From an uncultured Rhodobiaceae bacterium (GTDB lineage Archaea > Thermoplasmatota > Poseidoniia > Poseidoniales > Poseidoniaceae): a DNA stretch of 14,598 nucleotides. Location: NCBI GenBank assembly GCA_937911445.1, contig CALDQY010000159.1, positions 1 to 14,598 of the forward strand, in the 5' to 3' direction. The notes under the pieces are model-generated. The model ran no database searches and was not told the origin of the DNA. It was given only the letters and a program-made list of their open reading frames with translations. How positions within the stretch are numbered: the first letter of the stretch is position 1; every line of letters starts with the position of its first letter. Positions 7,457 to 14,598 of the stretch are shown here, piece by piece. A program made the position numbers and the translations under genes.

Positions 7457-9202
7457 ATGCCAACCATATCTGTTGACCAAAATCTGCTCGCATCCCTGCT
7501 TTCTAAACACGGATGTCAGCACGATATTGACGACGTTGACCACCGTCTTCCCTTGCTTGGCACAGACATTGACCGTTGTGATGAGGAAACCCTCGATATC
7601 GAGATTTTCCCAAATCGACCAGACCTTCTCAGCGCAGAAACACTTAGTCTCGCCATGCGAGGATTTCTTCACAATCAAGTAACACTCCAAGACGAAACAT
7701 TGAATGAAAGTGGCATCACCATGACGGTTGAAGCCGAACTTGCAAACATCCGACCAGTCATCCTAGGGGCAGTGGTCCGTGGACTTGAGATGGAAAGTGA
7801 TGAGGAAATGGACGCCTTCATCAAGCAGTTGATGGACCACCAAGAAAAGCTCCACTTCGCTCTCGGCCGAGGACGCCGACGTGCAAGTATCGGCGTGCAT
7901 GACTTGTCAACGCTCCATCCACCGTTTACGGTAAAGGCTGTTGATCGAAACCTCTCGTTTGTTCCACTAGCGATGGAGAATCCAATGACCATTGATGAGA
8001 TTCTTTCATCCCATCCAAAAGGGGTCGATTATGCTCACTTATTGGAGGGCATGGAGATGGTGCCCATCATCGAAGATGCAAACGGTTCCGTTCTTTCGTT
8101 CCCACCGATTATCAATGGTGCACACACGACCGTTCAATCTTCGACTCGTGACCTGTTCATCGATGTGACCGGATGGGATCGCCGAGCCTGTGAATCGTGT
8201 CTCATGCTCGTCGCACTTCAAGCCAAAGAGCGTGGTGGGACCATCGAAACAATCACCTTGACCGATTGCGAAGGACAGAAGGAAACGCTTCCGAATTGGT
8301 CACCGGTTCATCATCGAGTCCCTGAGCGCCTTGTTCGGACCATTCTTGGACGAGACATGACTGAAGATGAACTCTCGAATGCGATGATCCGAATGGGTGG
8401 TCGCTACACTGGTCGTGCACCAGCTACTGCAGAAGAAATCAGTGACGATGGGGCAATGCAGCACGCAGGCGAAGGTGAAGACATGCTTGGTTTCGATATG
8501 CCTCGCTGGCGTTTCGACCTCTTGCATCCTGTGGATCTTGTCGAGGATTTGGCGATTGGACATGGATATGAAGATTTAGGTACCGATGTGCCAAAAGCAC
8601 CGATGAACGCTCTGCCCCGACCGGACGACCACCTTCGTAGGAGGATTCGAACCTCAATGCAAGGCATGGGCTTCATGCAGATTCAATCGCTCACACTCTC
8701 AAACGATGATGACCAATTCGATAGGATGCGTTGGAAACCGTTCAATGCAATTACACGTATCACCAATCCGATCACAATTGAGCACACCATGATGCGCCAT
8801 TTCCTTCTCCCAGGTCTTCTTCGGTTACTTGCTTCGAATCGCCACCATGACTTGCCACAATCTGTGTACGAGCTTGGAACGGTTGTTCGAGATCATACCA
8901 ATATGGACAGATTGGCATTCCTAACCGCTGAACGAAGTGGAGGCTTTGCAGCGATTCGAGGCCGTATCCAAGCATTCTTGCGCGACATTGGTGCAGAAAA
9001 CGTCACCATCGAGGCTCTTCCTGACAATGAGGGTCCTTGGCTCGCTGGTCGATCAGCTCGCGTCCTCATCGATGGGGAGTGGGTTGGTTGCTTTGGAGAA
9101 ATCGACCCAGCAATCTCTCAAACATTTGAACTCCTCGTACCACTGAATGGCGCTGAATTCGATGTTGAAGCGCTCAAATCTGTGATTACAGATCCTGTGT
9201 GA
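7457..9202 (+). CDS. pheT: Phenylalanyl-tRNA synthetase beta subunit, archaeal/eukaryotic type
   Basis: Non-catalytic chain of the (alpha-beta)2 enzyme that charges tRNA-Phe in the cytoplasm; it supports tRNA binding and carries the B3/B4 editing domain. The 581 residues fit the short archaeal form, without the N-terminal tRNA-binding domain of the bacterial protein. Visible landmarks are FPNRPDLLSAETLSLAMRG (51-69), ALGRGRRRASIGVHDLSTL (135-153), PPIINGAHTTV and LFIDVTGWD in B3/B4 (216-241), and a B5 domain from about 290. B5 contains RWRFDLLHPVDLVEDLAIGHGY (350-371) with the acidic metal-ligand cluster D354, D360, E363, D364. A catalytic-like domain follows (about 385-581). B5 seems to carry an extra Ala/Glu-rich loop at about 320-345. 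pheS is not in this window, so the alpha chain must be encoded elsewhere. The stop codon at 9200-9202 is 8 bases before the SRAP start. Confidence 0.95.
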   Translation: MPTISVDQNLLASLLSKHGCQHDIDDVDHRLPLLGTDIDRCDEETLDIEIFPNRPDLLSAETLSLAMRGFLHNQVTLQDETLNESGITMTVEAELANIRPVILGAVVRGLEMESDEEMDAFIKQLMDHQEKLHFALGRGRRRASIGVHDLSTLHPPFTVKAVDRNLSFVPLAMENPMTIDEILSSHPKGVDYAHLLEGMEMVPIIEDANGSVLSFPPIINGAHTTVQSSTRDLFIDVTGWDRRACESCLMLVALQAKERGGTIETITLTDCEGQKETLPNWSPVHHRVPERLVRTILGRDMTEDELSNAMIRMGGRYTGRAPATAEEISDDGAMQHAGEGEDMLGFDMPRWRFDLLHPVDLVEDLAIGHGYEDLGTDVPKAPMNALPRPDDHLRRRIRTSMQGMGFMQIQSLTLSNDDDQFDRMRWKPFNAITRITNPITIEHTMMRHFLLPGLLRLLASNRHHDLPQSVYELGTVVRDHTNMDRLAFLTAERSGGFAAIRGRIQAFLRDIGAENVTIEALPDNEGPWLAGRSARVLIDGEWVGCFGEIDPAISQTFELLVPLNGAEFDVEALKSVITDPV

Positions 9203-9210
9203 TGGACGAC

Positions 9211-9843
9211 ATGTGTGGGCGATTCGCATTTCAAGGCGACCAATGGCCTGAGTTGATAACCGATATTGAACAGCCTGTCATTGAACCAAATTACAACATC
9301 TGTCCTCAGGACAATTCACCCGTCATCTATTACGATTCTGACAACCTTGCCATCACCTCAATGCAATGGGGCCTTCGTCCTTCTTGGAGCAAAGAGAGCA
9401 CGATGGAACCGATCAATGCCAGAATCGAAACAATCGATTCGAAGCCAATGTTTCGAGAAGCGTATCGTCAACGCCGCTGCCTTGTTCCTGCAAATGGATG
9501 GTACGAGTGGAAAACAACGCCGAGAGGAAAAGTTCCATTCTATCACTCAGTCGCAAATCAGGATGTCTTGCTCATGGCCGGAATCTACGAACATTGGGGA
9601 GAAGGAGAACAATCATTGAACACGTTCACAATACTCACCCGAGAATCAATTCCAGAGATTCAACATATCCACAACCGAATGCCCGTCATCATCGATGAAT
9701 GGGAAGCGGATTCGTGGTTGAAAAATTCTCAACAACCATCTACGAGCATCACCATCGAAGTACATCCAGTCGATCGAGAAGTGAATAAAACAACGGCACA
9801 AGGTCCGCAACTCATTCGACCGTTACGCACGCTCTTCGATTAG
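9211..9843 (+). CDS. SRAP-domain protein (HMCES/YedK family), abasic-site DNA-protein crosslinker
   Basis: Members of this family sense abasic sites in single-stranded DNA and form a covalent thiazolidine link through Cys2, shielding the lesion at replication forks. All the known active-site positions are visible: C2 in MCGRF, N69 in INARIET, E99 in NGWYEW, and H154 in IHNRMPVII. The 210-residue length is normal. The ATG at 9211 is chosen because the amino group of Cys2 must be exposed after Met removal. In-frame starts at 9199 (GTG) and 9202 (ATG, overlapping the pheT stop) would bury the cysteine at position 6 or 5. It follows pheT by 8 bases and is probably co-transcribed. Its stop codon (TAG, 9841-9843) overlaps the stop of the convergent gene on the other strand. 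Confidence 0.93.
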   Translation: MCGRFAFQGDQWPELITDIEQPVIEPNYNICPQDNSPVIYYDSDNLAITSMQWGLRPSWSKESTMEPINARIETIDSKPMFREAYRQRRCLVPANGWYEWKTTPRGKVPFYHSVANQDVLLMAGIYEHWGEGEQSLNTFTILTRESIPEIQHIHNRMPVIIDEWEADSWLKNSQQPSTSITIEVHPVDREVNKTTAQGPQLIRPLRTLFD

Positions 9844-10226
9844 ACGTATATCGAATACGAACCGTCAGCGTTCTTGACATAGGCTGTTGGTTCGAATGCC
9901 CCATTGCTGAGTTTCTTGTAATGGTACCCATCAGAATGATGAACCCACTCAAACGCAGGCTCAGCCTCAAGCGTAGTATCATCGCTTTGTTCATCGCTCA
10001 CACCGTCGTACTCATCGGCTACATTGCTTGATGCAACAACCGTTGTATCTCCTCCACCGAACAGGGCGAGTGCGTCTTTGTATGCAGATTCGTTGCGCTC
10101 TTCCGTTGTGGAGTGCTTCTCCGTGTGTACATCTTGCCCCTTGCGATAAACAATTGGTTCTGGAGGCGTCTCATCAATGACTTCCTCTTTTTTGTTGGTC
10201 CGCTTGAATGGCCAGAAGGGGGGCAT
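9840..10226 (-). CDS. Small acidic protein of unknown function with a duplicated DG-turn motif at its C-terminus
   Basis: 128 residues; not recognised. The N-terminus MPPFWPFKR is aromatic and basic but too short for a membrane helix. Residues 13-92 are hydrophilic, rich in Glu, Asp, Thr and Ser, and probably disordered. The C-terminus looks folded and contains two similar strands: VHHSDGYHYKKL (95-106) and VKNADGSYSIYV (117-128), suggesting a small beta repeat with DG turns. There are no cysteines and no signal peptide, so it is probably cytoplasmic. It is believed to be a real gene because it fills the space between two plus-strand genes, has a TATA-like box 25-31 bases before its ATG, and has strongly structured composition at its end. 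It is divergent from the NEW3 surface protein and convergent with the SRAP gene. Confidence 0.72.
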   Translation of the reverse strand: MPPFWPFKRTNKKEEVIDETPPEPIVYRKGQDVHTEKHSTTEERNESAYKDALALFGGGDTTVVASSNVADEYDGVSDEQSDDTTLEAEPAFEWVHHSDGYHYKKLSNGAFEPTAYVKNADGSYSIYV

Positions 10227-10250
10227 GAATCACGCTTCCTAGTTGGCTTG

Positions 10251-10257
10251 ATATGTG
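10251..10257 (-). promoter_or_regulatory. Candidate TATA box for the small acidic protein gene
   Basis: CACATAT on the minus strand lies 25-31 bases before the ATG at 10226. At this distance the mRNA would start at or very near the start codon. The 92-base divergent region 10227-10318 must also hold the promoter of the NEW3 protein gene, for which I could not single out a convincing box. Confidence 0.3.
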
Positions 10258-10318
10258 TTTTGAAGTGGTCCAATCAAATTGCCGCTTGCTTCAAAACCAA
10301 AGACTGCGTAGGTCCACT

Positions 10319-12748
10319 ATGGTCCAGAAACGAGCTGTGTTTTTGCTCGTTCTTCTCTTGGCTCTACCCATCAATGCAGTTGCAGATTCATCGAACATTG
10401 AATTGATTCCTGCAGAACGCTATGTTGCTTATCCTGGGCAGACGGTTCAACAACACATCGACGTTACCTATACAGGTTCGGAGAGCACCACCCTCAAACT
10501 TGAATTGGCAACACAATTCCTTAGCAGCATCTCAGGAAACGGCCAAGAGTTGGTTTTTGATAATGGGGAGACGAAGCGATTCTTGTGGACAATAACTCTA
10601 CCCCAAGCCACCCCTTACGGAATGGAGAGCATCAACATCACGATTGTCGATCTCACAGATCAAAGCAGTCAGGGCACTGATGTGGACTTGAAAATCACAG
10701 CACCATCAAACGTGTACTTCGGTAATACACAATCCTCCACGTTTGTTGTCGACCCTGGTATTCGCACCAATGTCGCAACCAATGTGACAAGCAATGCAAC
10801 ACTTGATGACAGCCTTTCGTTCACCATCCAGACTGAATCATCGTGGAACTGGGGATGGAACATGGCTGAAGTGGACGGTTCAACATCGCAATTGCTCCTT
10901 GGCCCAGACACCATGGATTTCGTTCGAATTTGGATCGATGTTCCGGACGTTATTGATGGCGCACCTTTGGCAAATCAAGGACCAACATTCAGGTTGATCG
11001 GTACCTCTGGGCTTGATGGCGTGAGCATTGCGTGGGACTTTACGCTCGAAGTGAGTTCATTTCGAAACGCAACCATCGATGCGGTTCAGCCGAACGTTGT
11101 TGTCGACCCGGACGGAAATACCCGTGTCGATGTCACTATCCGTAATACGGGAAACACACCAGATACCCTCGCCATGACGTTGGGCAATGTCGCCATCAAC
11201 GGAGTTGCATCGAATGAAGCAGATTCGGATCGCATTACCAGTGAGGGCTGGACTGTTGCTCTCTTCAATGCCTTCGAAGATGTTTTTCTGATGCCAAATG
11301 AAACACGTACCGTTGAGATTGGTGTACAAGCACCTGCAGTCACATCCGGGACGATTTCTGTTGACCTCATCCTTCACCCAACAAATTTCCCATTCCGAAC
11401 TGTACAAGAGACAGCGATTGTCAATATCTCCTGGGACAGACACTTTGAGCACAGTCTCGTCCCAGTCGATTGCACCTACCTCCAACCAAATGCGACCTGT
11501 TCTGGATCCATCAGCCTTGAAAACCGAGGAAATTTCAATGATGCTGTAACCGTTGAAATCACTTCCTTACCATCGTTTGTCACGGATACCTTCTCCGGTG
11601 ATTCAACGTTCCAATTGCCTCGATCTGGACAAGGAACGTTCGAAGCAATTGAGTTCATGATCAACGAAAATGCAACAGCCTATCAGCAAGGGAGAGTTGA
11701 GTTCGATCTGAACCTTCTGAATGGTGAAACATTCGCATCTTACACAGTTGATGTTGTCGTAGGCCCGAACGTGGCTTGGACATTCTTAGATGGAGTAAGC
11801 GAAGTTGACTCAAGAGATGTGGTGAGTTTTGCTGTTCAACTTCGGAACGATGGTAACCTCGAAGATGGATTGATTGTTCAATTGCAATCCTCTCATTCAA
11901 CCGACATGGGATTCGCACCGCCTGAAGGTGCCATCATCGACAGTAATTCAACCCAACCAAGAACCTTCGAGATAGGGAATCTTCCTCGAGATTCCAATTT
12001 CACTTTGCGAGGTACTGCAGCGCTACCAACCGACCAAGCATCCAACGGAACCCTTGTGCTGGACATTGTTGTTCGCTCTATTTTTGACCCGGAAACTGAA
12101 TTCTCGTATACCATCGAGGAAGAATTCCTCGGTAAACAGTGGCGAGAAGATGCAAAGAGCGACAGTTATTCATTTTCTGAATTCGTTGAAGACATTACTC
12201 TCCTTGCCAAAGCATGGTGGCTAGTGATTCTGAGTGTTGCCTTATCAGCAGTAATTCTCAACAAAGCCGTTCGTGATCGTATCCAACGCAATAAGCAAGA
12301 CGAGCTCTTGCGACAAATGCATGAAAAGCCCGAAGAAACGGAAGAAGATTGGATGGAAAAGTTCAGCAGACCATCAAACCAACAGCCAGTGATTGCTGAG
12401 AGTCCACAAATGGACTCTGACAGTTTCAAAAGAGCGTTCCAGTCCCAATCGACCCCATCCGCACCCGCACTTGAACCAATGCCAGAACCACTACGTTCAG
12501 CTGCAACCACCGTTCTTGACCATCATGACATTGCATCGCAACGTTCCACTATGGACAAAATCGCTTCTGACATCGTCCAACACGGTGTATCAAAACCACA
12601 CATGGACAACAAGCATCTCGAACCGTCAACTGCCATCAGCGAGCGTACAGTACGTCACGAAAACCCAGACCTTGCTCAGAAATCTGAACCTTCCCCGAAT
12701 GTACCCCTTCCAAAGGTGGAACCTGCAGAAGATGACTTTGATTTGTGA
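10319..12748 (+). CDS. Secreted, C-terminally anchored surface protein with NEW3/Ig-like repeats and a long cytoplasmic tail
   Basis: 809 residues from ATG 10319. The frame is open back to 10253, but those 22 extra residues hide the signal peptide, which starts MVQKRAVFLLVLLLALP and has a likely cleavage site after AVA (residue 22). The ectodomain (about 23-620) consists of beta-sandwich modules typical of archaeal NEW3/CARDB proteins, each with a turn such as IRNTGNTPD, LENRGNFND or LRNDGNLED. Many N-x-S/T sequons (NITI, NVTSNAT) and a lone cysteine pair (C385, C394) fit an extracellular, glycosylated domain. The membrane helix AWWLVILSVALSAVIL (about 632-647) is followed by KAVRDRIQR and a charged, Pro-rich tail of about 155 residues, presumably cytoplasmic. 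No enzyme domain is visible; a structural or adhesive surface role is inferred. The stop codon is 8 bases before the rnhB ATG. Confidence 0.85.
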   Translation: MVQKRAVFLLVLLLALPINAVADSSNIELIPAERYVAYPGQTVQQHIDVTYTGSESTTLKLELATQFLSSISGNGQELVFDNGETKRFLWTITLPQATPYGMESINITIVDLTDQSSQGTDVDLKITAPSNVYFGNTQSSTFVVDPGIRTNVATNVTSNATLDDSLSFTIQTESSWNWGWNMAEVDGSTSQLLLGPDTMDFVRIWIDVPDVIDGAPLANQGPTFRLIGTSGLDGVSIAWDFTLEVSSFRNATIDAVQPNVVVDPDGNTRVDVTIRNTGNTPDTLAMTLGNVAINGVASNEADSDRITSEGWTVALFNAFEDVFLMPNETRTVEIGVQAPAVTSGTISVDLILHPTNFPFRTVQETAIVNISWDRHFEHSLVPVDCTYLQPNATCSGSISLENRGNFNDAVTVEITSLPSFVTDTFSGDSTFQLPRSGQGTFEAIEFMINENATAYQQGRVEFDLNLLNGETFASYTVDVVVGPNVAWTFLDGVSEVDSRDVVSFAVQLRNDGNLEDGLIVQLQSSHSTDMGFAPPEGAIIDSNSTQPRTFEIGNLPRDSNFTLRGTAALPTDQASNGTLVLDIVVRSIFDPETEFSYTIEEEFLGKQWREDAKSDSYSFSEFVEDITLLAKAWWLVILSVALSAVILNKAVRDRIQRNKQDELLRQMHEKPEETEEDWMEKFSRPSNQQPVIAESPQMDSDSFKRAFQSQSTPSAPALEPMPEPLRSAATTVLDHHDIASQRSTMDKIASDIVQHGVSKPHMDNKHLEPSTAISERTVRHENPDLAQKSEPSPNVPLPKVEPAEDDFDL

Positions 12749-12751
12749 GGG
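12747..12751 (+). promoter_or_regulatory. Ribosome binding site that sets the rnhB start
   Basis: GAGGG overlaps the stop codon of the upstream gene (TGA, 12746-12748) and ends 5 bases before ATG 12757. This favours ATG 12757 over the in-frame GTG at 12745, which would overlap the same stop. Confidence 0.5.
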
Positions 12752-12756
12752 ATTTG

Positions 12757-13476
12757 ATGCGAATTGTGGGTGTTGATGAAGCAGGTAGGGGCCCCGTTCT
12801 GGGCCCACTTGTGGTTGGCATACTCTCAATTCCTGAGCATGATGCGGACATGTTAGTCGAGCAAGACATATCGGATTCAAAACACCATACAGCAAAAAAA
12901 CGAGAGAACCAATACGAGTGGATTCTTCAACAAGCACAAGAACGAGATTGGTACGTTGACACCATCGTTTGTCCACCAAACAAAATCGACAATGCCGTGT
13001 ACGGACAAGGTTTGAACCTGCTTGAAGTTGAGTTGTTCGCTTCGATTCTCAACCGTCACAACGAGTGCATGGCTGCACCCTGGACCATTATATTGGACGC
13101 TTGCGATGTCAATGAGCAACGCTTCACGAATCGGATTTCTGAACGAGTGAATGAATGGCCTGTCCTCGACTCCACAATGCACTCAGAACACAAGGCAGAT
13201 GCCAACCATCGAATTGTTGGTGGAGCATCGATTGTGGCAAAAGTCGTTCGTGATCGCATTATGGGAGCGTTGCAAGACGAACTTGGATTCAGCATAGGAA
13301 GCGGCTACCCATCCGACCCAAACACTGTTGCAGCGTTACCCAAACTCATCGGGCCAGAGGAAATTCATCCAGATTTGCGCTGGTCATGGGCGACTGTTGA
13401 ACGGTATTGGACAAAACATTACGAGACTCCACTTCCACGGCGAAAACCGACTGGAACGACCTTGTTCTCAATGTAA
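12757..13476 (+). CDS. rnhB: Ribonuclease HII
   Basis: Cleaves the RNA strand of RNA-DNA hybrids and nicks DNA at single embedded ribonucleotides, using two metal ions. The protein has 239 residues, close to other archaeal enzymes. It opens with the family signature VGVDEAGRGPVLGPLVV containing catalytic D7 and E8. The other two acidic ligands are most likely D114 (IILDACDV) and D148 (HKADANHR), the latter in the conserved stretch running to GGASIVAKVVRDR (154-166). GSGYPSDPNT (about 184-193) matches the substrate-recognition segment. The GTG at 12745 would add four residues (MRDL) before the first strand, so ATG 12757 with its ribosome binding site is preferred. It lies between the surface-protein gene and gltX on the same strand. 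Confidence 0.96.
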   Translation: MRIVGVDEAGRGPVLGPLVVGILSIPEHDADMLVEQDISDSKHHTAKKRENQYEWILQQAQERDWYVDTIVCPPNKIDNAVYGQGLNLLEVELFASILNRHNECMAAPWTIILDACDVNEQRFTNRISERVNEWPVLDSTMHSEHKADANHRIVGGASIVAKVVRDRIMGALQDELGFSIGSGYPSDPNTVAALPKLIGPEEIHPDLRWSWATVERYWTKHYETPLPRRKPTGTTLFSM

Positions 13477-13519
13477 TTCCAAGCAACGAATTGATGAATT
13501 ATCAGCCGCAGGGTTGTTC
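13477..13519 (+). other. rnhB-gltX spacer
   Basis: 43 bases with no T-run terminator and only a weak AGGG at 13510-13513, 6 bases before the gltX ATG. It is moderately AT-rich (GAATTGATGAATTATC), so a weak internal promoter cannot be excluded, but read-through from rnhB is the simpler reading. Confidence 0.3.
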
Positions 13520-14598
13520 ATGGCCTGGGCTCCTGATGAGGAAACGCAGCAATTGATTTGGCACCTTGCTCTGCAAAATGCGTTTGAATACGAGGGACAA
13601 GGCGCTGCTGGTTCTGTTATTGGACGTATCATGAGTATGCGAACAGATCTTCGACAGTATGGAGGACAGATCAGTCCAATAGTAGCTCAATCCGTTCAGA
13701 AAGCCAATGCTTTGGCACAAGACAAGGGACTTGAGCACATTCAATCCATTCTTGAAGCAGAGGCTGCTCATCTGCTTGAAGGACGACAGAAGCAAGAGAA
13801 GAGAGATGGTTTACCGGAGTTGAAGAATGTCGATGGAAAGAAACCAGTCTTTCGATTCGCACCGAATCCAAACGGACCGCTTTCATTTGGTCATGCACGT
13901 GGCATCGTCATCAATGGAACATACTCGAAAGAACATGAAGGGACACTCATCCTACGTTTCGATGATACCGATACCACGGTCAAGCCACCAGAATTGTCAG
14001 CCTACGACTTGATTCCAGAAGAAGTCGAATGGCTCCTTGGTCGTCCTGCAAATCGAATTGTTGTAGCGAGTGATCGCATTCCAGAATATTATCAACATGC
14101 AAAAACGATGCTGAACAAAGGGTTTGGATACGTTTGCAAGTGTTCCGCAGAGGCATTCCGTGAGTTCCGTGAATCGAAATCAAACTGTCCATGTCGAGAC
14201 AAATCTGTCGAAGAGAACATGAGCGATTGGAACAAGATGTTGGATGGGACCTACAAGCCTGGAGACGCCGTTGTTCGAGTCAAGACCGACATGACGCTCA
14301 AGAATCCCGCATTACGCGATTGGCCAGCTCTTCGAATGCAAGATACTGAAACGAATCCGCATCCACGTCCGAACATTGGCTCCAAGTACAAAGTTTGGCC
14401 ACTCCTTGACTTTCAGAGCGCTGTTGAAGACCATCTTCAAGGCGTAACTCACATCATTCGTGGAAAGGACCTGATGGATTCCACTCGGAAGCAAACCCTG
14501 CTGTACGAACACTTCGGATGGACGTATCCAGAAACCATCTACTGGGGGCGCGTGAAGGTTCATGAGTGGGGTGGTTTCTCAACATCAAAGATGCGAGC
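13520..14598 (+). CDS. gltX: Glutamyl-tRNA synthetase, archaeal type, 3' end beyond the window
   Basis: Class I synthetase that charges tRNA with glutamate in the cytoplasm; in archaea it is non-discriminating in some lineages and supplies the Glu-tRNA-Gln amidotransferase route. 359 codons plus two bases are present. Residues 1-105 are the helical N-terminal extension typical of archaeal/eukaryotic GluRS (HLALQNAFEYEGQG). The Rossmann fold begins at FRFAPNPNGPLSFGHARG (111-128), which holds the HIGH-like motif. A zinc-binding arrangement C206-x-C208 ... C223-x-C225 follows. FRGKD-like IIRGKDLMDST lies at 312-322, and the KMSKS-equivalent STSKMR is at 354-359, right at the window edge. The missing part is the anticodon-binding region. 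ATG 13520 is the first ATG in this frame after the rnhB gene; TTG 13514 would add two residues. Confidence 0.95.
   Translation, partial: MAWAPDEETQQLIWHLALQNAFEYEGQGAAGSVIGRIMSMRTDLRQYGGQISPIVAQSVQKANALAQDKGLEHIQSILEAEAAHLLEGRQKQEKRDGLPELKNVDGKKPVFRFAPNPNGPLSFGHARGIVINGTYSKEHEGTLILRFDDTDTTVKPPELSAYDLIPEEVEWLLGRPANRIVVASDRIPEYYQHAKTMLNKGFGYVCKCSAEAFREFRESKSNCPCRDKSVEENMSDWNKMLDGTYKPGDAVVRVKTDMTLKNPALRDWPALRMQDTETNPHPRPNIGSKYKVWPLLDFQSAVEDHLQGVTHIIRGKDLMDSTRKQTLLYEHFGWTYPETIYWGRVKVHEWGGFSTSKMR

Noticed and set aside
7277..7690. 137-codon minus-strand frame across the GXGXG-pheT junction
   Set aside because: It covers two well-supported genes on the other strand and has no recognisable features.
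10253..10318. 22-residue extension of the NEW3 surface protein
   Set aside because: It would place a polar, Arg-rich stretch before a typical signal peptide that starts at ATG 10319.
12787..12806. GGGGCCCC ... GGGCCC inverted repeat as a regulatory hairpin
   Set aside because: It falls exactly on the codons for the conserved RNase HII motif GRGPVLGPL, so protein constraint explains it.
1..14598. Mobile elements, CRISPR arrays, tRNA or rRNA genes, defence islands
   Set aside because: No transposase or integrase frames, no spaced direct repeats apart from the coding PAGLP array, and no cloverleaf-like or rRNA-like sequence was seen; spacers between genes are too short to hide any.

Overview
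The window looks like a stretch of chromosome from an uncultured planktonic euryarchaeon, most probably Marine Group II (Candidatus Poseidoniales) or a close Thermoplasmata relative. The pointers are an archaeal-type (class II) glyceraldehyde-3-phosphate dehydrogenase, an archaeal/eukaryotic-type PheRS beta chain, an archaeal-type GluRS with its N-terminal extension, a short archaeal RNase HII, and two large surface proteins made of Ig-like NEW3/CARDB-type beta domains anchored by one C-terminal membrane helix. Base composition is mid-range and even across the window. I see no phage, IS, integrase, CRISPR or defence genes. The lineage call is inference from family resemblance, without a database search.

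Layout. (1) Minus strand, 5742 down to 1: gap, then 45 bases later a very large secreted subtilisin-like protease that runs off the left edge (1553 codons visible, no in-frame stop when every triplet was checked). (2) A 127-base divergent intergenic region (5743-5869) with two TATA-like boxes and a perfect 11-base inverted repeat. (3) Plus strand, 5870-9843: a tight run of a GXGXG-domain protein related to glutamate synthase, pheT, and an SRAP (HMCES/YedK) protein, separated by 9 and 8 bases. (4) Minus strand, 10226-9840: a small acidic protein of unknown function whose stop codon overlaps that of the SRAP gene. (5) A second divergent region (10227-10318). (6) Plus strand, 10319 to the right edge: a signal-peptide/NEW3/TM surface protein, rnhB, and the first 359 codons of gltX.

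How the parts fit. Most of the window is housekeeping: translation (pheT, gltX), genome maintenance (SRAP, RNase HII) and central carbon metabolism (gap). The surface layer is represented by the membrane-tethered protease and the NEW3 protein. A protease next to gap fits a peptide-degrading heterotroph that makes sugars from amino acids, but this is inference from adjacency. Gene packing is dense: no gene-free stretch reaches 300 bases and the longest is 127.

The least conventional item is the 525-residue GXGXG protein (5870-7447). Behind a good glutamate-synthase-type beta-helix domain it carries a region that reads like an eroded, Fe-S-free remnant of the glutamate synthase FMN domain. I do not see convincing evidence for an entirely new multi-gene system.
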